DNA of 64,000 nt from Chrysoporthe austroafricana. Taxonomy: Eukaryota; Ascomycota; Sordariomycetes; Diaporthales; Cryphonectriaceae. Positions 49,278 to 59,586 of the stretch are shown piece by piece. The notes below the pieces were generated by a model. It ran no database searches. It was not told the DNA's origin and saw only the letters and a program-made list of their open reading frames with translations. The translations under genes were made by a program, and so were the position numbers. Position 1 is the first letter of the stretch. Every line of letters starts with the position of its first letter. Location: the NCBI GenBank assembly GCA_001051155.2, contig JYIP02000005.1, positions 124,001-188,000 of the forward strand. Direction: 5' to 3'.

Positions 49278-50120
49278 ATGGCCTCTCTTAACAAAACGGA
49301 AGAGCAGCATGGACTACTCACTAGCGTCGAGGGAGCTGTCGACTACGAAGACAGAGTTATACCAACATACCTCAGCAACGGGCGCAGCCGTACGCTTACA
49401 GTTAAAGTCCTATTAGGGACATCACTCGCATTCAACGTGGCACTGTTCCTCCTACTCCTCGGCTCATTGCTTCGCACAGAGCCGACAGAGGAGGCCTCAA
49501 GATTCGCAGGCCTCCGCCGCCTCCGCGAGGAGCTGTACGTCCGTGTCACACACTACAGTTCTGACAACGAGACGCTCCAGGATCGGCTCTGGCATGACAT
49601 TAATATCGACTCCGGCGTAGTGGCACTTGACGATGCCTGGGCGGCGCAGCACGGCCTACGGACCGCGCAGCGCTTCCCGTGGGACTCAAATAAGGGCATC
49701 TATATCCTCCACGGCTTCCACAACTTGCACTGCCTCAAGATCGTGCACGGCGCCCTGGCTGAGTACCGGCGCGGCGTGCCACAGTCGCGATCTGCTGGTC
49801 ACATCTACCACTGTATGGACGCTTTGCGCAGGCAGATCCTGTGTGATGCTGATGACACGCCACGAGCAACAGACAGGCGCGGTGAGGTAGTTAGCGGGCT
49901 ACTCCAGCACCGGAAGTGCCGAAGTTGGGACGAACTGGAGGATTTTGCCAGGCGCCACACAGCGTGCTACAAACGTCCAGAGAATCCAGAGGATAGTGGC
50001 TTTAAGCTTGACCGATTCAAACACTGTCCTCCAGGGAGTGGATATATTGTCACAGATGACTATATTCCTATGGATGAGGTTCTTGTAGGCTTGCCAAAAG
50101 AGTCAGTGAGTGATGATTGA
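49278..50120 (+). CDS. UstYa-like (DUF3328) oxidase 1, intronless, 280 aa
   Basis: Single open frame from ATG 49,278 to TGA 50,120. A cytosolic N-terminus of about 40 residues is followed by one transmembrane helix (about 42-65, LLGTSLAFNVALFLLLLGSL) and a lumenal domain. Both defining HxxHC motifs are present: H148-N-L-H151-C152, inside YILHGFHNLHCLKI, and H175-I-Y-H178-C179. UstYa-family proteins are membrane-bound, copper-dependent enzymes that make oxidative cyclisations, halogenations or hydroxylations in fungal RiPP pathways such as those for ustiloxin and cyclochlorotine; that role is from the family. The gene ends 217 bp from the convergent precursor gene, the strongest clue to its substrate. 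Length is typical of the family. The C-terminal third (DDYIPMDEVLVGLP) is an ordinary tail. Confidence 0.92.
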   Translation: MASLNKTEEQHGLLTSVEGAVDYEDRVIPTYLSNGRSRTLTVKVLLGTSLAFNVALFLLLLGSLLRTEPTEEASRFAGLRRLREELYVRVTHYSSDNETLQDRLWHDINIDSGVVALDDAWAAQHGLRTAQRFPWDSNKGIYILHGFHNLHCLKIVHGALAEYRRGVPQSRSAGHIYHCMDALRRQILCDADDTPRATDRRGEVVSGLLQHRKCRSWDELEDFARRHTACYKRPENPEDSGFKLDRFKHCPPGSGYIVTDDYIPMDEVLVGLPKESVSDD

Positions 50121-50336
50121 GCTAGGTGCTCCGTGGGGATAGATACCTGTTGAAGCTATGCAAGGACCTCGGATTCCAGTGTGTTTGCATGTTGTCTATA
50201 ATACAAGCTATGTGGCGCTGAACGCTGTTACAATAGTCATAATCAACCAACATGTGCAACAGTCGGCATCGTACTCAAGATGACAGCCGACATCCTGCCC
50301 ACTCACGGGGTAGAAATTTGGAGTCTAGGTACATTT

Positions 50337-50674
50337 TCAAAGTTTGAACCCATCATAAACATCGATGTCTTCCTCACCACGCTTGAAGCCATCAGCAATA
50401 TCGATGTCTTCCTCATCACGCTTGAAGCCATCAGCAATATCGATGTCTTCCTCACTACGCTTGAAGCCACCCGCAATGGCGACATCGGCGTCCTCATGCG
50501 ATATGGCGGGGTGGGTATCTCTAGGTACCAAGATGCTCCGCACGTTACCTGTCTCTTGTCATTACGTATTTCGACTTATATGAGTACTTTGTCCTATAAC
50601 TTACCCGGATGAATAGGGTTTGTGACGGCAAGCGTGGAAAGGCTTAGAAACGCGGACAGTATAGAAAAGCGCAT
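50337..50674 (-). CDS. Secreted repeat-containing RiPP precursor peptide (Kex2-processed), 2 exons, 93 aa
   Basis: Exon 1 is 50,674-50,605 and exon 2 is 50,548-50,337. The 56-bp intron has GTAAGT and CAG ends, and the joined length is 282 bp with a TGA stop. Residues 1 to about 18 are a classical signal peptide (MRFSILSAFLSLSTLAV). From residue 41 there are four units of 13-14 residues: 41-54 (divergent), 55-67 SEEDIDIADGFKR, 68-80 DEEDIDIADGFKR, 81-93 GEEDIDVYDGFKL. Lys-Arg dipeptides at 53-54, 66-67 and 79-80 are Kex2 sites; the last unit ends KL then stop. Acidic spacers, a short conserved core ending D/G-G-F and KR borders are the layout of dikaritin and other Kex2-excised fungal peptides. 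The last unit alone has Tyr (VYDGF). Placed between two UstYa genes, it is the likely cluster substrate. The exact core boundaries are inference. Previously annotated proteins were not consulted. Confidence 0.8.
50361..50477. repeat. Three 39-bp tandem repeats encoding the precursor units
   Basis: Units 50,361-50,399, 50,400-50,438 and 50,439-50,477 differ at only a few bases each (for example CACCACG, CATCACG, CACTACG). A more divergent fourth unit follows to about 50,519. The 39-bp length equals 13 codons on the minus strand and keeps every Kex2 site in register. Confidence 0.95.
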
Positions 50675-50905
50675 TTTAGACTCTTGGATGGTTGAATGAC
50701 GGATGTTATTAGCCTGTAATCTTGTTCAAAGAAGTAGTACGAAGAAGGTAGAGTATCGATGTCCGCAGGTTGGATAAGGTCAAACGCATCTGTCGTAAAG
50801 CGGTCCCGCAACTACAGGCTTTTATGTACTGGTTGTTCGGGGACCTTTGCGGGAGCGTGTAAAAAGAAACAAATACGTAAGCATGATTACGACAAGCGCG
50901 TAATG
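50675..50905 (-). promoter_or_regulatory. Precursor upstream region, conserved in the decayed duplicate
   Basis: Sequence upstream of the precursor ATG is kept in the second copy at 61,220-61,455. The best-kept block is 50,831-50,870 (GGTTGTTCGGGGACCTTTG and TGTAAAAAGAAAC), almost identical to 61,372-61,412. It lies about 160-195 bp before the ATG and could be a regulator or promoter element. A short open frame across it (50,759-50,971) is also partly kept, but the kept part shows no coding-like substitution pattern that I can judge. Confidence 0.4.
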
Positions 50906-50974
50906 TTAATGTTACATGAAGTATTAAGACGCTGGCCGGAGCTGATTATGCAGCGTAACCCACCTTTATAAAAT

Positions 50975-51925
50975 CGCGCTAAACCTTTTTATTAGTAAGT
51001 TAAACTACCGGATTTCCGGCACGCTCTTTTTTTAACACTCCCGGTTAGCTATACTATATATATATATATATATAGGAATCGTTTACGCTTCTGCTATATT
51101 AATTATTGCAATTTAATATTTTTAAATTTTAATTAGTTTAATATCTTTTTTTTTATTAAAATTACTTATATTTCTATTTATTTATTTTTAAGCTTTTTAT
51201 ATTATTTATTTTATTTTAAAATTATATTAAGTTTTATTTTTAAAATAATATAAAACTAAATATAATTTTAATATTAATCGTTTTATAATTAATAATATAA
51301 ATTTTTAGCTTTATTAAAAATTATATATATATATTTTATTATATTTAAAAAGTTTAAAATAATAAATTTAAAAATTATAATAATAAGTAATGAATCCGAA
51401 AATTAAATATTTGTAATAAATATTTATATAAAAAGAATAAATTCGAAAATATAAATTAAAATTATAAAAACTTATCTTTATTTATTACTTTTTATTAATT
51501 TAATTTAATTTAAATTTTAAAAAAGATTAAAAAATAAAATTGAAGTTTTATACTTTTATTATTTTATTATTAATTTATTTAACCAAATTTCTTTATAGAA
51601 AGATAAATAAGTTTTTAAACAATTAAATAATAGTTTTAAACTTCTTTAAAATTAAATTTTATTAAAATAATTTACTTTTCTTATAAGCAAAAGCATTTAA
51701 TAAATTAATTTATATATTACTTTTTTCGCTTAATTACTTTAAAAGAAAAATACTTTTTGAAATAAATTGTTTAAAAAAAGCTTACATTTAAAATAAACTA
51801 TTTTTACCAGTATTAACAGCTTAAGCTAGCTTAAATTTAATACAAGGCTTTCTGTTCGTTATATATAAGTCGTTCGAAAAGATAAAATTATTTAGATTAA
51901 AATTAATAAAGAAAAACTTAAAAGA
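50975..51925. other. About 950-bp extremely AT-rich island inside the cluster
   Basis: Nearly pure A/T sequence with a (TA) run at about 51,054-51,074 and long T/A mixtures. It starts soon after a CTTTTTTTAACAC stretch and stops at about 51,925, where normal composition resumes. The duplicate locus (near 61,455-61,495) lacks it: there the precursor upstream block joins almost directly to the UstYa-2 upstream block. It is probably a RIP-decayed insertion or a surviving AT isochore piece. No LTR ends or frames are legible. Confidence 0.6.
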
Positions 51926-52297
51926 AGAGAGGTGGTTGAAAGGACGACATGACTAACTAGGGATGCAGGGAAGGGAGAGGTGCCGGGAACCCGGTGGTTT
52001 AACTTGACCAACGTGTCGATGTAAGTGGACAAGGCTTCAATGCCCAAGGCGCTCAGATCCTGGCGATCGCTGTGCCACCAACATTGGGGTCCACACGTTC
52101 TCGAGTTAGCGGCGGCTTAATACACCGCAAAGAACTCCCAACAGAAGTGGGGGCGATCCTAAGAAAGGGTTGGGCTTAGGATGCAATATCGACTCAAGCA
52201 TGCATGCAAGCTTTGAGAAATATTATCTGTTGAATAATGAACTCGAATCTTCTAGTTTCGGCCACATCTCGTTCTTCTTGTACACCTGGATAAGCAT
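51926..52297. promoter_or_regulatory. Upstream region of UstYa-like 2
   Basis: Non-coding. The last 150 bp (from about 52,145, GGGGCGATCCTAAGAAAGGG onward) are closely matched at 61,500-61,665, so the promoter-proximal part predates the duplication. Confidence 0.4.
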
Positions 52298-53190
52298 ATG
52301 GTGACCGAAATGCATGCCTACAAAATCACTACCGACGAGGATGAAGCCAGTCTCGGAGCCATGCTAATCGAAATACCGGCGCCTTATTCGAAAGGACCAA
52401 GAGCTTCAAGATCTCTCTACCCGCTGTTCGTGCTCTGCTGCACCATGGCCACAGTGACTGGGTTCACCGCCGGCACTTTCTTAGCTCGCACTGATGCTGT
52501 CTTGAGACTCGACAAGAGCGACACATCTGCAGTCACGCCTCGTATACCTCTGCCCGCCATCGAACGCGAGTTTACATACAATTCAGCGTTCTCTAAGGAA
52601 CCTCCACATGGTCCTGGAGCAGGACAGGCATCAGAGCCAATTTGGGATACACTGATACCAAGTGAGTTCACAAGCATCTCTCAAGAGAATTACCAGCCTA
52701 CAACCCTATCAAGACAGACAGCCACATCTTTCTGCATTGGGTGGTTCTCTTCTGACCGTATATGATCAATACAGCCGGGTTGGGCTATTTCCAGGACGAG
52801 TCTCTCGCGCCGCAGACCTCGATACCTACAGTCTTCCACCAGCTGCACTGCCTGTATACCCTGCGGCGGGCTTACTACTACTCCTCCGCGGGCGGCGACA
52901 GTGACAAGGAGCTTCAGGACTTCGACCTCGGCCGGGCCCGTGGACCACACGTAGCTCACTGCTTTGACTACCTCCAACAGGGGCTGACATGTCTGGCTGA
53001 CAGCACGGTCGAGCCCGCCGTTGACGAGGAGCACCGCTTCCTCGGGAGCGGGCTGCGGCGGCAGTGTCGGGATTTTGACACCTTGAAACGCTTCGTGCAG
53101 GAGCGAAGGGTGTTTAACGCGACTGGATTTCTGGCACATGGCATGAGGGGCGAGAATATCAGCGTAGACGGAGGGCAGATGCGACATTAA
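52298..53190 (+). CDS. UstYa-like (DUF3328) oxidase 2, 2 exons, 259 aa
   Basis: Exon 1 is 52,298-52,661 and exon 2 is 52,775-53,190. The 113-bp intron has GTGAGT and CAG ends with a CTGAC branch site 20 bp before the acceptor. The joined length is 780 bp with a TAA stop. A hydrophilic N-terminus is followed by a transmembrane helix at about 40-63 (LYPLFVLCCTMATVTGFTAG). The usual family segment IWDTLIPTG sits at 115-123. The two HxxHC motifs are H143-Q-L-H146-C147 (VFHQLHCLYTLRR) and H180-V-A-H183-C184. The family acts as copper-dependent oxidative enzymes on ribosomal peptides. UstYa proteins often occur in pairs, both needed for cyclisation in ustiloxin-type pathways. Its divergent layout with the precursor (1.6 kb apart, including an AT-rich insert) supports shared regulation. 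A broken copy of its 5' end lies at 61,666. Confidence 0.9.
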
Positions 53191-54229
53191 CTGAGACTCA
53201 TGCTCTATATATTGCTCGGGTAAGCGAGTTGCACAATCTAGCTTTCGAAGCAGACTATTCTATTACACATTCGATGATACATCTACACAGGTGACGCTCT
53301 GGATTACTGTGTGAACTAAATATTCTTTCTGTCGTCTATCAAACGGCTTAGGCCGGGATATAAGATGAACCTTGGGTATGGACAGAAGGCTACGTTCAGG
53401 TTGCGTTGATTACCTAAAGCAGCCAGGCCTTGGCGGCTAGGGCTATGGAAATGGCATCGGCAAGGAGGCATGAGTCACTGGCTCTTGTACCTCGGGTGAT
53501 GAACTATCGAGCCATAATACTACATGACCATGCGGGTGAGCAATACTGGAATGGATTGCCGCCCCCAAAATGTTGGCCACGGGGATTTTCACATGTTCGG
53601 TCAGAATGCAGATGTCTCTGGATAGTACTACGTGGGGTTAAGACGAATACAGTCCTGAATAATGTTAGTAGATTTTGTTTACAATTAAGGTTGAGCAGCT
53701 CAGTGCTTTCCAACTTGAGCAGAATAAAACCCTTGAAAAACAAACATTCTCGCGCCTTGCAACAAGGATGAGCGACAAGTAAAATGTCTACAGACCCCCA
53801 GCAGTTCTTAAGGACGGCAGACCCCACGTTGCAGCGGGCTGGCAAAAAGATACCATACCTACCTGATACATGATCGGCACTTAATTTACTCTTTGTGTCT
53901 CAGTCACGAAAGCCTTTGCTGACTGACTTTGCCACGTCACTGTGGCCCCACCCGATTGGCTGCATGCATTGACGATCACATTTCCAAACTGCGTTCTACA
54001 GCAAACCCTACCGAAGCCTCGAGCCTGGTTGCGATATTGCGAACCCACCTGCGATCGAACTTACAAAGGTGCCGCAAAGATACCCCATTCGAACCTCCAG
54101 CCTCACATCGATTCCATCAATACAGATCGTACTGCTTTCTGTACAATCTGTTTGCAAGCACTGTGGAACATTTGTCTAGCCTTGACTGCTTTCTGAGCGC
54201 ATCAGGTCTCAGCCACAACCATTACAGCC
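53191..54229. other. Intergenic, UstYa-like 2 to carboxylesterase
   Basis: No supported gene. At about 53,345-53,410 a stretch (GGGATATAAGATGAACCTTG) matches 61,910-61,975, the right edge of the duplicated segment. Opposing open frames at 53,430-53,845 and 53,929-54,345 are featureless. The last few hundred bases should contain the esterase promoter. Confidence 0.4.
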
Positions 54230-56539
54230 ATGCCAGGAAACAACATCCTGCCCTTGCTAGGCATAGGAGCCCTAATCTTCGGACTCACCGCCATCCTCCT
54301 CGAGCCATGCCGGGACTTCATAGCCCAGAAGACTACTGGGTATGATATCGACCTCCCTTCTTCCTGGATGCTAAGCGGGTCGTCGTCCTTTTCCCCCGTC
54401 GTCGTCCTGGACGAGGGTCGCGACATCCGGTACATTGGCAGCCACTCATCTGCTGGCGTCGAGCTCTTCCAGAACATCTTCTATGCCGAGGATACGTCGG
54501 GCATGAATAGGTTCGCGCCACCGGTGCCGGTTCGACCAGCAAGGGGCACTGTGATTGACGCCACACAGCCCGGCGCCTGGTGTCCACAGGCAACTGGCGA
54601 TGTGCTTCCCTTTACAAGTCGCGTTACTAACGTGAGTGAGAACTGTCTGAGCTTGCGCATCGCTCGCCCGCGCGGGACCAAAGCAGGTGCCGGGCTGCCG
54701 GTCATGGTGTGGCTGCATGGAGGTAAAGTGTTCAAGCTCACACACTGCTGCTCGCCATGGTAGAAAAGAGAGAAGAGAGCTGATTTATGTCACTGTGTTA
54801 TGTCTTCAGGGGGACACGCTCTTGGCTCGGCTTCGGAAGTCCTATACGAGCCCGATGGTTTGGTAAGGGAGGCCGCTTCGAATGACCAGCCGCTGATCTT
54901 CGTTGCTATAAACTACCGTCTGGGCTGTAGGTTTTTAGAATGCTGCGCATTATGAGTCACTGCCCAGACTGACTTGATTTCTCTAATTAGTCTTCGGTTT
55001 CGCGACAAGTGAAGCGCTGGTAAAGGCTAAGCATACAAATGCTGGTCTGCGAGACCAGCGAGCGGCTCTTGAATGTGAGTAAGGAGAGAGAAACAACTGC
55101 CGCCGGTTTTCAGATTTTCTACCCTCTCTCCTCTTTTTGCGAGATACTGATCGATATGCAGGGGTTCGAGATAACATTGAAACTTTCGGTGGAGATCCGC
55201 AGAGAGGTAAGAAACATTGGAGAAGTAGTCATCTCGAGCTGGCATGATCTGCTAATGATTACTTTTTACAAATAATGAAGTGACCGCTATAGGTCAAAGT
55301 GTGGGAGCCAGCGATATCAGCCTCCAGCTCACTGCGTTCGGGGGGTTGCATGGCGTTCCATTCCAACAAGCAATGTACGTCGTTAACTACCTTGGCTGAA
55401 TAATTACTGTCCAAGATGATTATTCTTCGGCAGCTCACAGAGGATGGCACAGCATGATGTCAGGCGGCCCAGGCCTGAACTTTAACACTAAGTCCGACCT
55501 AGTCGCGAACAACACGGCAGCCATTGCACAAGAAGCCGGATGCACCTCGATGGTTGAAAATGACCGGTCGCAGCAGCAGGACACCCTGGCATGCCTACGC
55601 CAAGCCCCCGTCGACCTTCTCACCAACCTCTCGGTCAGCGCATCCCGTGCCCAGCGGCCACCTTTTGGTGAAGGATTCTTCTTCCCGACGTATGACAATG
55701 ACTTCGTGCCCGACAGGCCCTCGCAGCTGGTTCGCGCCGGAAGGGTGGGCGCCAAGGACCTGCCCGTTATCACAGCCTGGGTTACTAATGACGGGGCGTG
55801 GTACGCTCCGCCTACAACAGCCAGTGATGAAGATGTGTTGGCTAGCTTCGGGCTATGGCTATATGGGCTATCAGCGGCGACTAAGTCCAGGCTTCTGGAG
55901 CTATACAGGTTAGAAGATTTCGAGCATATGGCTTCCGCTGCTGGGGCTGGTGTCGCGCCGCAGTACTACCGCGCTGCGCAAATGAACCGGGACCTATGGT
56001 TTACGTGTCCTGTGCTGGACTTTGCGTGGCAGTACGCGAGGCTTAGCGGACGGGGACAAGGAGGAGGAGGAGGAGGAGGAGGAGCAGGAGGGAATGTGCG
56101 CGTGTACGAGCACAATGCAACGCGGTACGGCCCCTCGTTCGAGATGATGGGCGTGCCCTTCTGGCGCGTCGCGCATCTCAGCGACATACCTTATGTCTTG
56201 AATGTGCAGCGGCTAGGCGGGGGCGCCGATAACTCGGAACCGCAGCTTGCCATGGCCAAGGACATCAGTCAGGCTATTGCTAGGTTCGTAAACTCAGGCG
56301 TTGCCAATGAGGAGTGGCCTCTCGCTTTTGCCGGCACAGGCGATGATGAATGGGCGGCCGAGTTTCCAAGCAGGCTTTCGCTGCAGGTGTTTGGTGGACC
56401 TTATGGCGGGGAGCATGTGACTGTTCGAAAGGGCCATACGGCTACAACACAGGCGGAAGAGGCTGTAACGTGGGAGAAATTGTTTGAAAGGTGCGAGTTT
56501 ATCAATAGTGTACAGGTAAGGGAAGAAATAGGAGTGTAG
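54230..56539 (+). CDS. Type-B carboxylesterase/lipase, 6 exons, 639 aa
   Basis: Exons 54,230-54,722, 54,810-54,926, 54,991-55,074, 55,162-55,206, 55,281-55,374 and 55,453-56,539 give 1,920 bp with stop. Acceptors were chosen to keep family motifs in frame. The N-terminal hydrophobic stretch (7-25) is a signal peptide or anchor. Motifs: oxyanion segment VWLHGGGHALGS (about 159-170), NYRLGFFGF, then G251-Q-S-V-G255 with Ser253 as nucleophile, where the family usually has G-E-S-A-G. The catalytic His is probably H519 (VAHLSDIPYVLN). The acidic member is less clear; N-D-G near 390-392 takes the usual D-E-G position. A run of glycines (about 479-491) is coded by GGA repeats and looks like a loop expansion. 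Likely role: hydrolysis or acyl transfer in or beside the peptide pathway. Such esterases are common outside clusters too. Confidence 0.85.
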
Positions 56540-56758
56540 AAAGCTTACAAGCTTTTTATAAAAATTAAAAATGAAACCATAAAGTTTTCATGTTGAACCA
56601 GAAGGGCACCCGCGTTCAGCGGACCAAACAGTCTTGATGCCATTTAGCTAAATAACCATGGTCATGCGGAATATACTAATAATAGGCTCGAAATCATTTT
56701 CAACACTTATAGATCACCAGGCCCACTGTAATTGAGCTATTGGCTCGATTGGGCCTCT

Positions 56759-58316
56759 TTAGGCCAATTCGCACTCAATCAAATTCTCAACATCGGACTT
56801 TCCACACTTCCAAAATTTGACAATCTTGAGGTTCAGTCCACTTCCTTCGATCAATTGATGCCAGTTGTCCTCCGTACGCTCCAGAGCCGAGAGCTGCGTC
56901 ATCATAAGGATGTCTCCAGCAGTGGCTTCCCAGTAAGCACCGGTACGAGGGATCACGCATTCGAAGATCAGCAGCTTACTGTATCCAGGCTTCATTGCAT
57001 CCGCAAGGCAAGCCAGGATCTTCTTACACACATCATCCGGCCAGTCATGGAGAATGGAATGCATAAAGTAAGCCCTTGCGCCCTTGATGGGCTGCTCCGT
57101 CAAGAAGTCATGGCCCATCAGCTGGATCTCTGGATTGATGCCTTTGACATCTTGAATAACCACAGGAAGATCCTGTAGGATTAATTTCTGTGTAAAGAAC
57201 AAAGTCAGTACATGAAGACAGGTTAATTTCTGATTGCAATCTCAGACACTAACCCCTGGGTGGTTTGGGTAATATTTCTTAAACTCATCAATGTCGTGCC
57301 CGAGACCTCCGGCAACGTCAACCACAAGTGGCGCATCAGGCGAGGTATCTGCGCCGGGAAATAACACCTTTTCGACAGGATAAAGCGAAGGGTGCATCCA
57401 CGGCAAGCGACCCTGTCTGTAGCCACCCACTAAAACAAAATCATCAGCGACTGACCATTCTTCACGTCCAAGGACGGTATTGGCACTAACTATGGTGGTT
57501 CGTGTGAGGGCCTAAGCCAATGGAGCGGAGATACTCGAAACAATTCGGCTGGTCGGTGTTGTAAGACGCGTGCATCGCTGTGTGGGCGGCATCGGTGGGA
57601 TTCTGCCACTTGGTATCGCGAAGGAACTTGTAGAACTCAATTGGGCTGCGACCGATTCCGCCAAGTCTAGAGAATATCGTCAGTAGACCTAATAAGCACG
57701 ACCTCGGGCTACTTACAAAGAAACGTAGCCGTCCCCGATGACATCGAGGCTTAGGGATTTAGTGAAGCTTGTGAGCTTATACTCGTCCTGCCCCACCTCT
57801 TCAAGATGACCCATAGCGCAGACATGGCGCATCAGACGACCTATAAAATGGACTGTGAGCCTGGGTTCCTTTTGTATAGGTTGCGTAATATGTTGCATCA
57901 AGTCACCGACCGAGAAGCAGTGCGTCTACGCCGAGAGGGCCAGCAAGCTCGTCAACCTTCTGAGGGGTATCGACGCCGTTCTTGACCATTAGCTTCCAAA
58001 GCCTAACATCGACACCGGTGATCAAAGCAGCATTGAGTCCGGGCTGAAAACGCCTTCAAGTTAGTACGTGAGGTCCAGGATGACGAGGGTCTTGAGCTTG
58101 GTCACGTACATCGGCCCAGATGTGCTGCACCATCTGCTCCCGGGGGGTGAGGAGAGACTGAAGAAGGTTCCGTGTTTTGGCCACGAGCTTCTGTCGGGTA
58201 TCCTCATCACCATCCTTCATGCCGCGGTGCAGAGCATTGACGTCTTCGATCAAACTTGGTACGGCACTCGGATTATTCGGCCGAGTAGCGACGGAGAGAT
58301 CAATTGCTTGGGACAT
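56759..58316 (-). CDS. COMT-like SAM-dependent O-methyltransferase, 6 exons, 414 aa
   Basis: Minus-strand exons 58,316-58,110, 58,043-57,911, 57,840-57,717, 57,666-57,491, 57,429-57,254 and 57,187-56,759; introns 50-70 bp; total 1,245 bp with TAA. The N-terminal dimerisation/winged-helix part includes LLGRLMRHVCAMGHLEEVG (about 110-130). The SAM-binding motif is VVDVAGGLGHDI (249-260), followed by LQDLP (276-280). The catalytic region FMHSILHDWPDD has H319 as the general base of this class. The later ALERT matches the family's catalytic Glu position. All Methyltransf_2 marks are present and the length is normal for fungal O-methyltransferases. The second intron's donor (GTCGGT) is weak, so that junction is the least certain. 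Convergent with the esterase (219 bp apart). Likely methylates a hydroxyl on a metabolite, perhaps the modified peptide. Confidence 0.87.
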
Positions 58317-59586
58317 GCTGACTGTTGTGTCACAATTTTCACAAAAGCCTGCGTACGTGGTATGTAAGGTGAATCCCTGGAGTTGCAGGGAGAGGTCTGC
58401 TTTGTATACGTCCGTACTGTGTGAAAAAGCGGTCAAGGGTTTGGGATTCCGCATCTCGTGTATCTAATCGTCTCACATCCAGAGGAACTAGTACCTTTAA
58501 AGAGACGATGCTACGTAAATAGAGGGGCTGTAGACGTGTGATATGCATATAATCATCCATTGGGAATGGTCCAGGGCCCCAGTTATCTGTCTCCTACGTA
58601 GTGTCGATTCCGTTCGCAATTCTGCTTACAATATGCTGTTTCACCGAGGGAGTAAGAAGTTTCTCTATGGAAACAGAGTCCAACAACCCAGCATTGAAAT
58701 TTGAAACGGGACTTTTCGAGGATGCGTGCGGCACAGCAGTAGGGGGTCCCCATACTCCATGCTCTGTGCGTAACGGTGGTGGTATCCATGTTCACCAGTT
58801 CACGCAGATAGACGTGGATGGCTTCCCGAAAATCAGCACATCCCTAGTTGGAACGGCCTTCCCTCGAGCCTTCGACTGCCAGGAGGGGGAGTGCGAGGGC
58901 CTGCGTGTCTTGGACGACGTTTCTACAGTAATCCGTACATAGGAGAACGCCCTGTGACCCACAGCGGCTAACCCTGTGTACGGACTACACATATGGGGCG
59001 CCGGGGAAGCGATCCGAGCTGCGTATGGCCAGGGAACCGCAGGGCTTGATCTTTGCAGTAATATCCGAAATTGGTATACGAAAGGATTCTGGTCGTACTT
59101 CGTAGGATTTATGCAGGAAGGTGCCGATCAAAACAGAAACGTCCCTAACAGTCTATAGCGAGGGATGAGGGGCAATGTGTTAAGACCTGTTGCGGTTTTT
59201 GTAATCAGCAATTTAGCAGGGATCCAGTTATATGCCTGCGTACCAGGGTACAGCACCCGCGTGGCCAAGGTTGCCAGGGTTTGTCCGAGGTCGCATTGTG
59301 CTGGGTCGTGGTCAATGTGTTGATAGATATCGCAAGAGAAACATCTGACTTTCGTGAGATCATCTCTTATTGAGATGTGCCTGGATATATCCAAAAAGAA
59401 AAAAGAAAAATCGCAGGGACCGAGAGCAGAAATCGACATACACGTAAAGTCGGTAACTGCTTCGCTCCCCACAACAGCCGGATCGGCATTTAGGGGAGGC
59501 ATGTCATCTGCTATCACGTACTCTCCTTCAGTCTCACGGAACCATTGAAGCCCTTTCAACTCCCCTTGATATTGGTCGCTGTCAAG
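58317..59586. promoter_or_regulatory. Divergent intergenic region between O-methyltransferase and second SAT4-like gene
   Basis: About 1.27 kb. Open frames here (58,601-58,942 begins with GTG, 58,976-59,158, and 59,128-59,694 on the minus strand) lack domains and intron logic. It is best read as promoter DNA for the two divergent genes. No specific site can be named. Confidence 0.35.

Noticed and set aside
49343..49549. Minus-strand frame inside UstYa-like 1
   Set aside because: Shadow of a GC-richer coding exon; no domain.
50361..50477. Repeats considered as a CRISPR-like array
   Set aside because: Units are directly adjacent without unique spacers, are in coding register and lie in a fungal genome.
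50280..50612. Plus-strand open frame across the 39-bp repeats
   Set aside because: It is the antisense shadow of the precursor. The minus strand gives a signal peptide, a canonical intron and in-register Kex2 sites; the plus frame gives none.
53430..54345. Opposed open frames upstream of the carboxylesterase
   Set aside because: No domains, both strands open in the same place, no splice logic. Treated as promoter DNA.
58601..58942. 113-codon frame with a hydrophobic N-terminus, possible small secreted protein
   Set aside because: It starts with GTG. The first ATG falls after the hydrophobic part, there is no domain, and it lies in a divergent promoter region.
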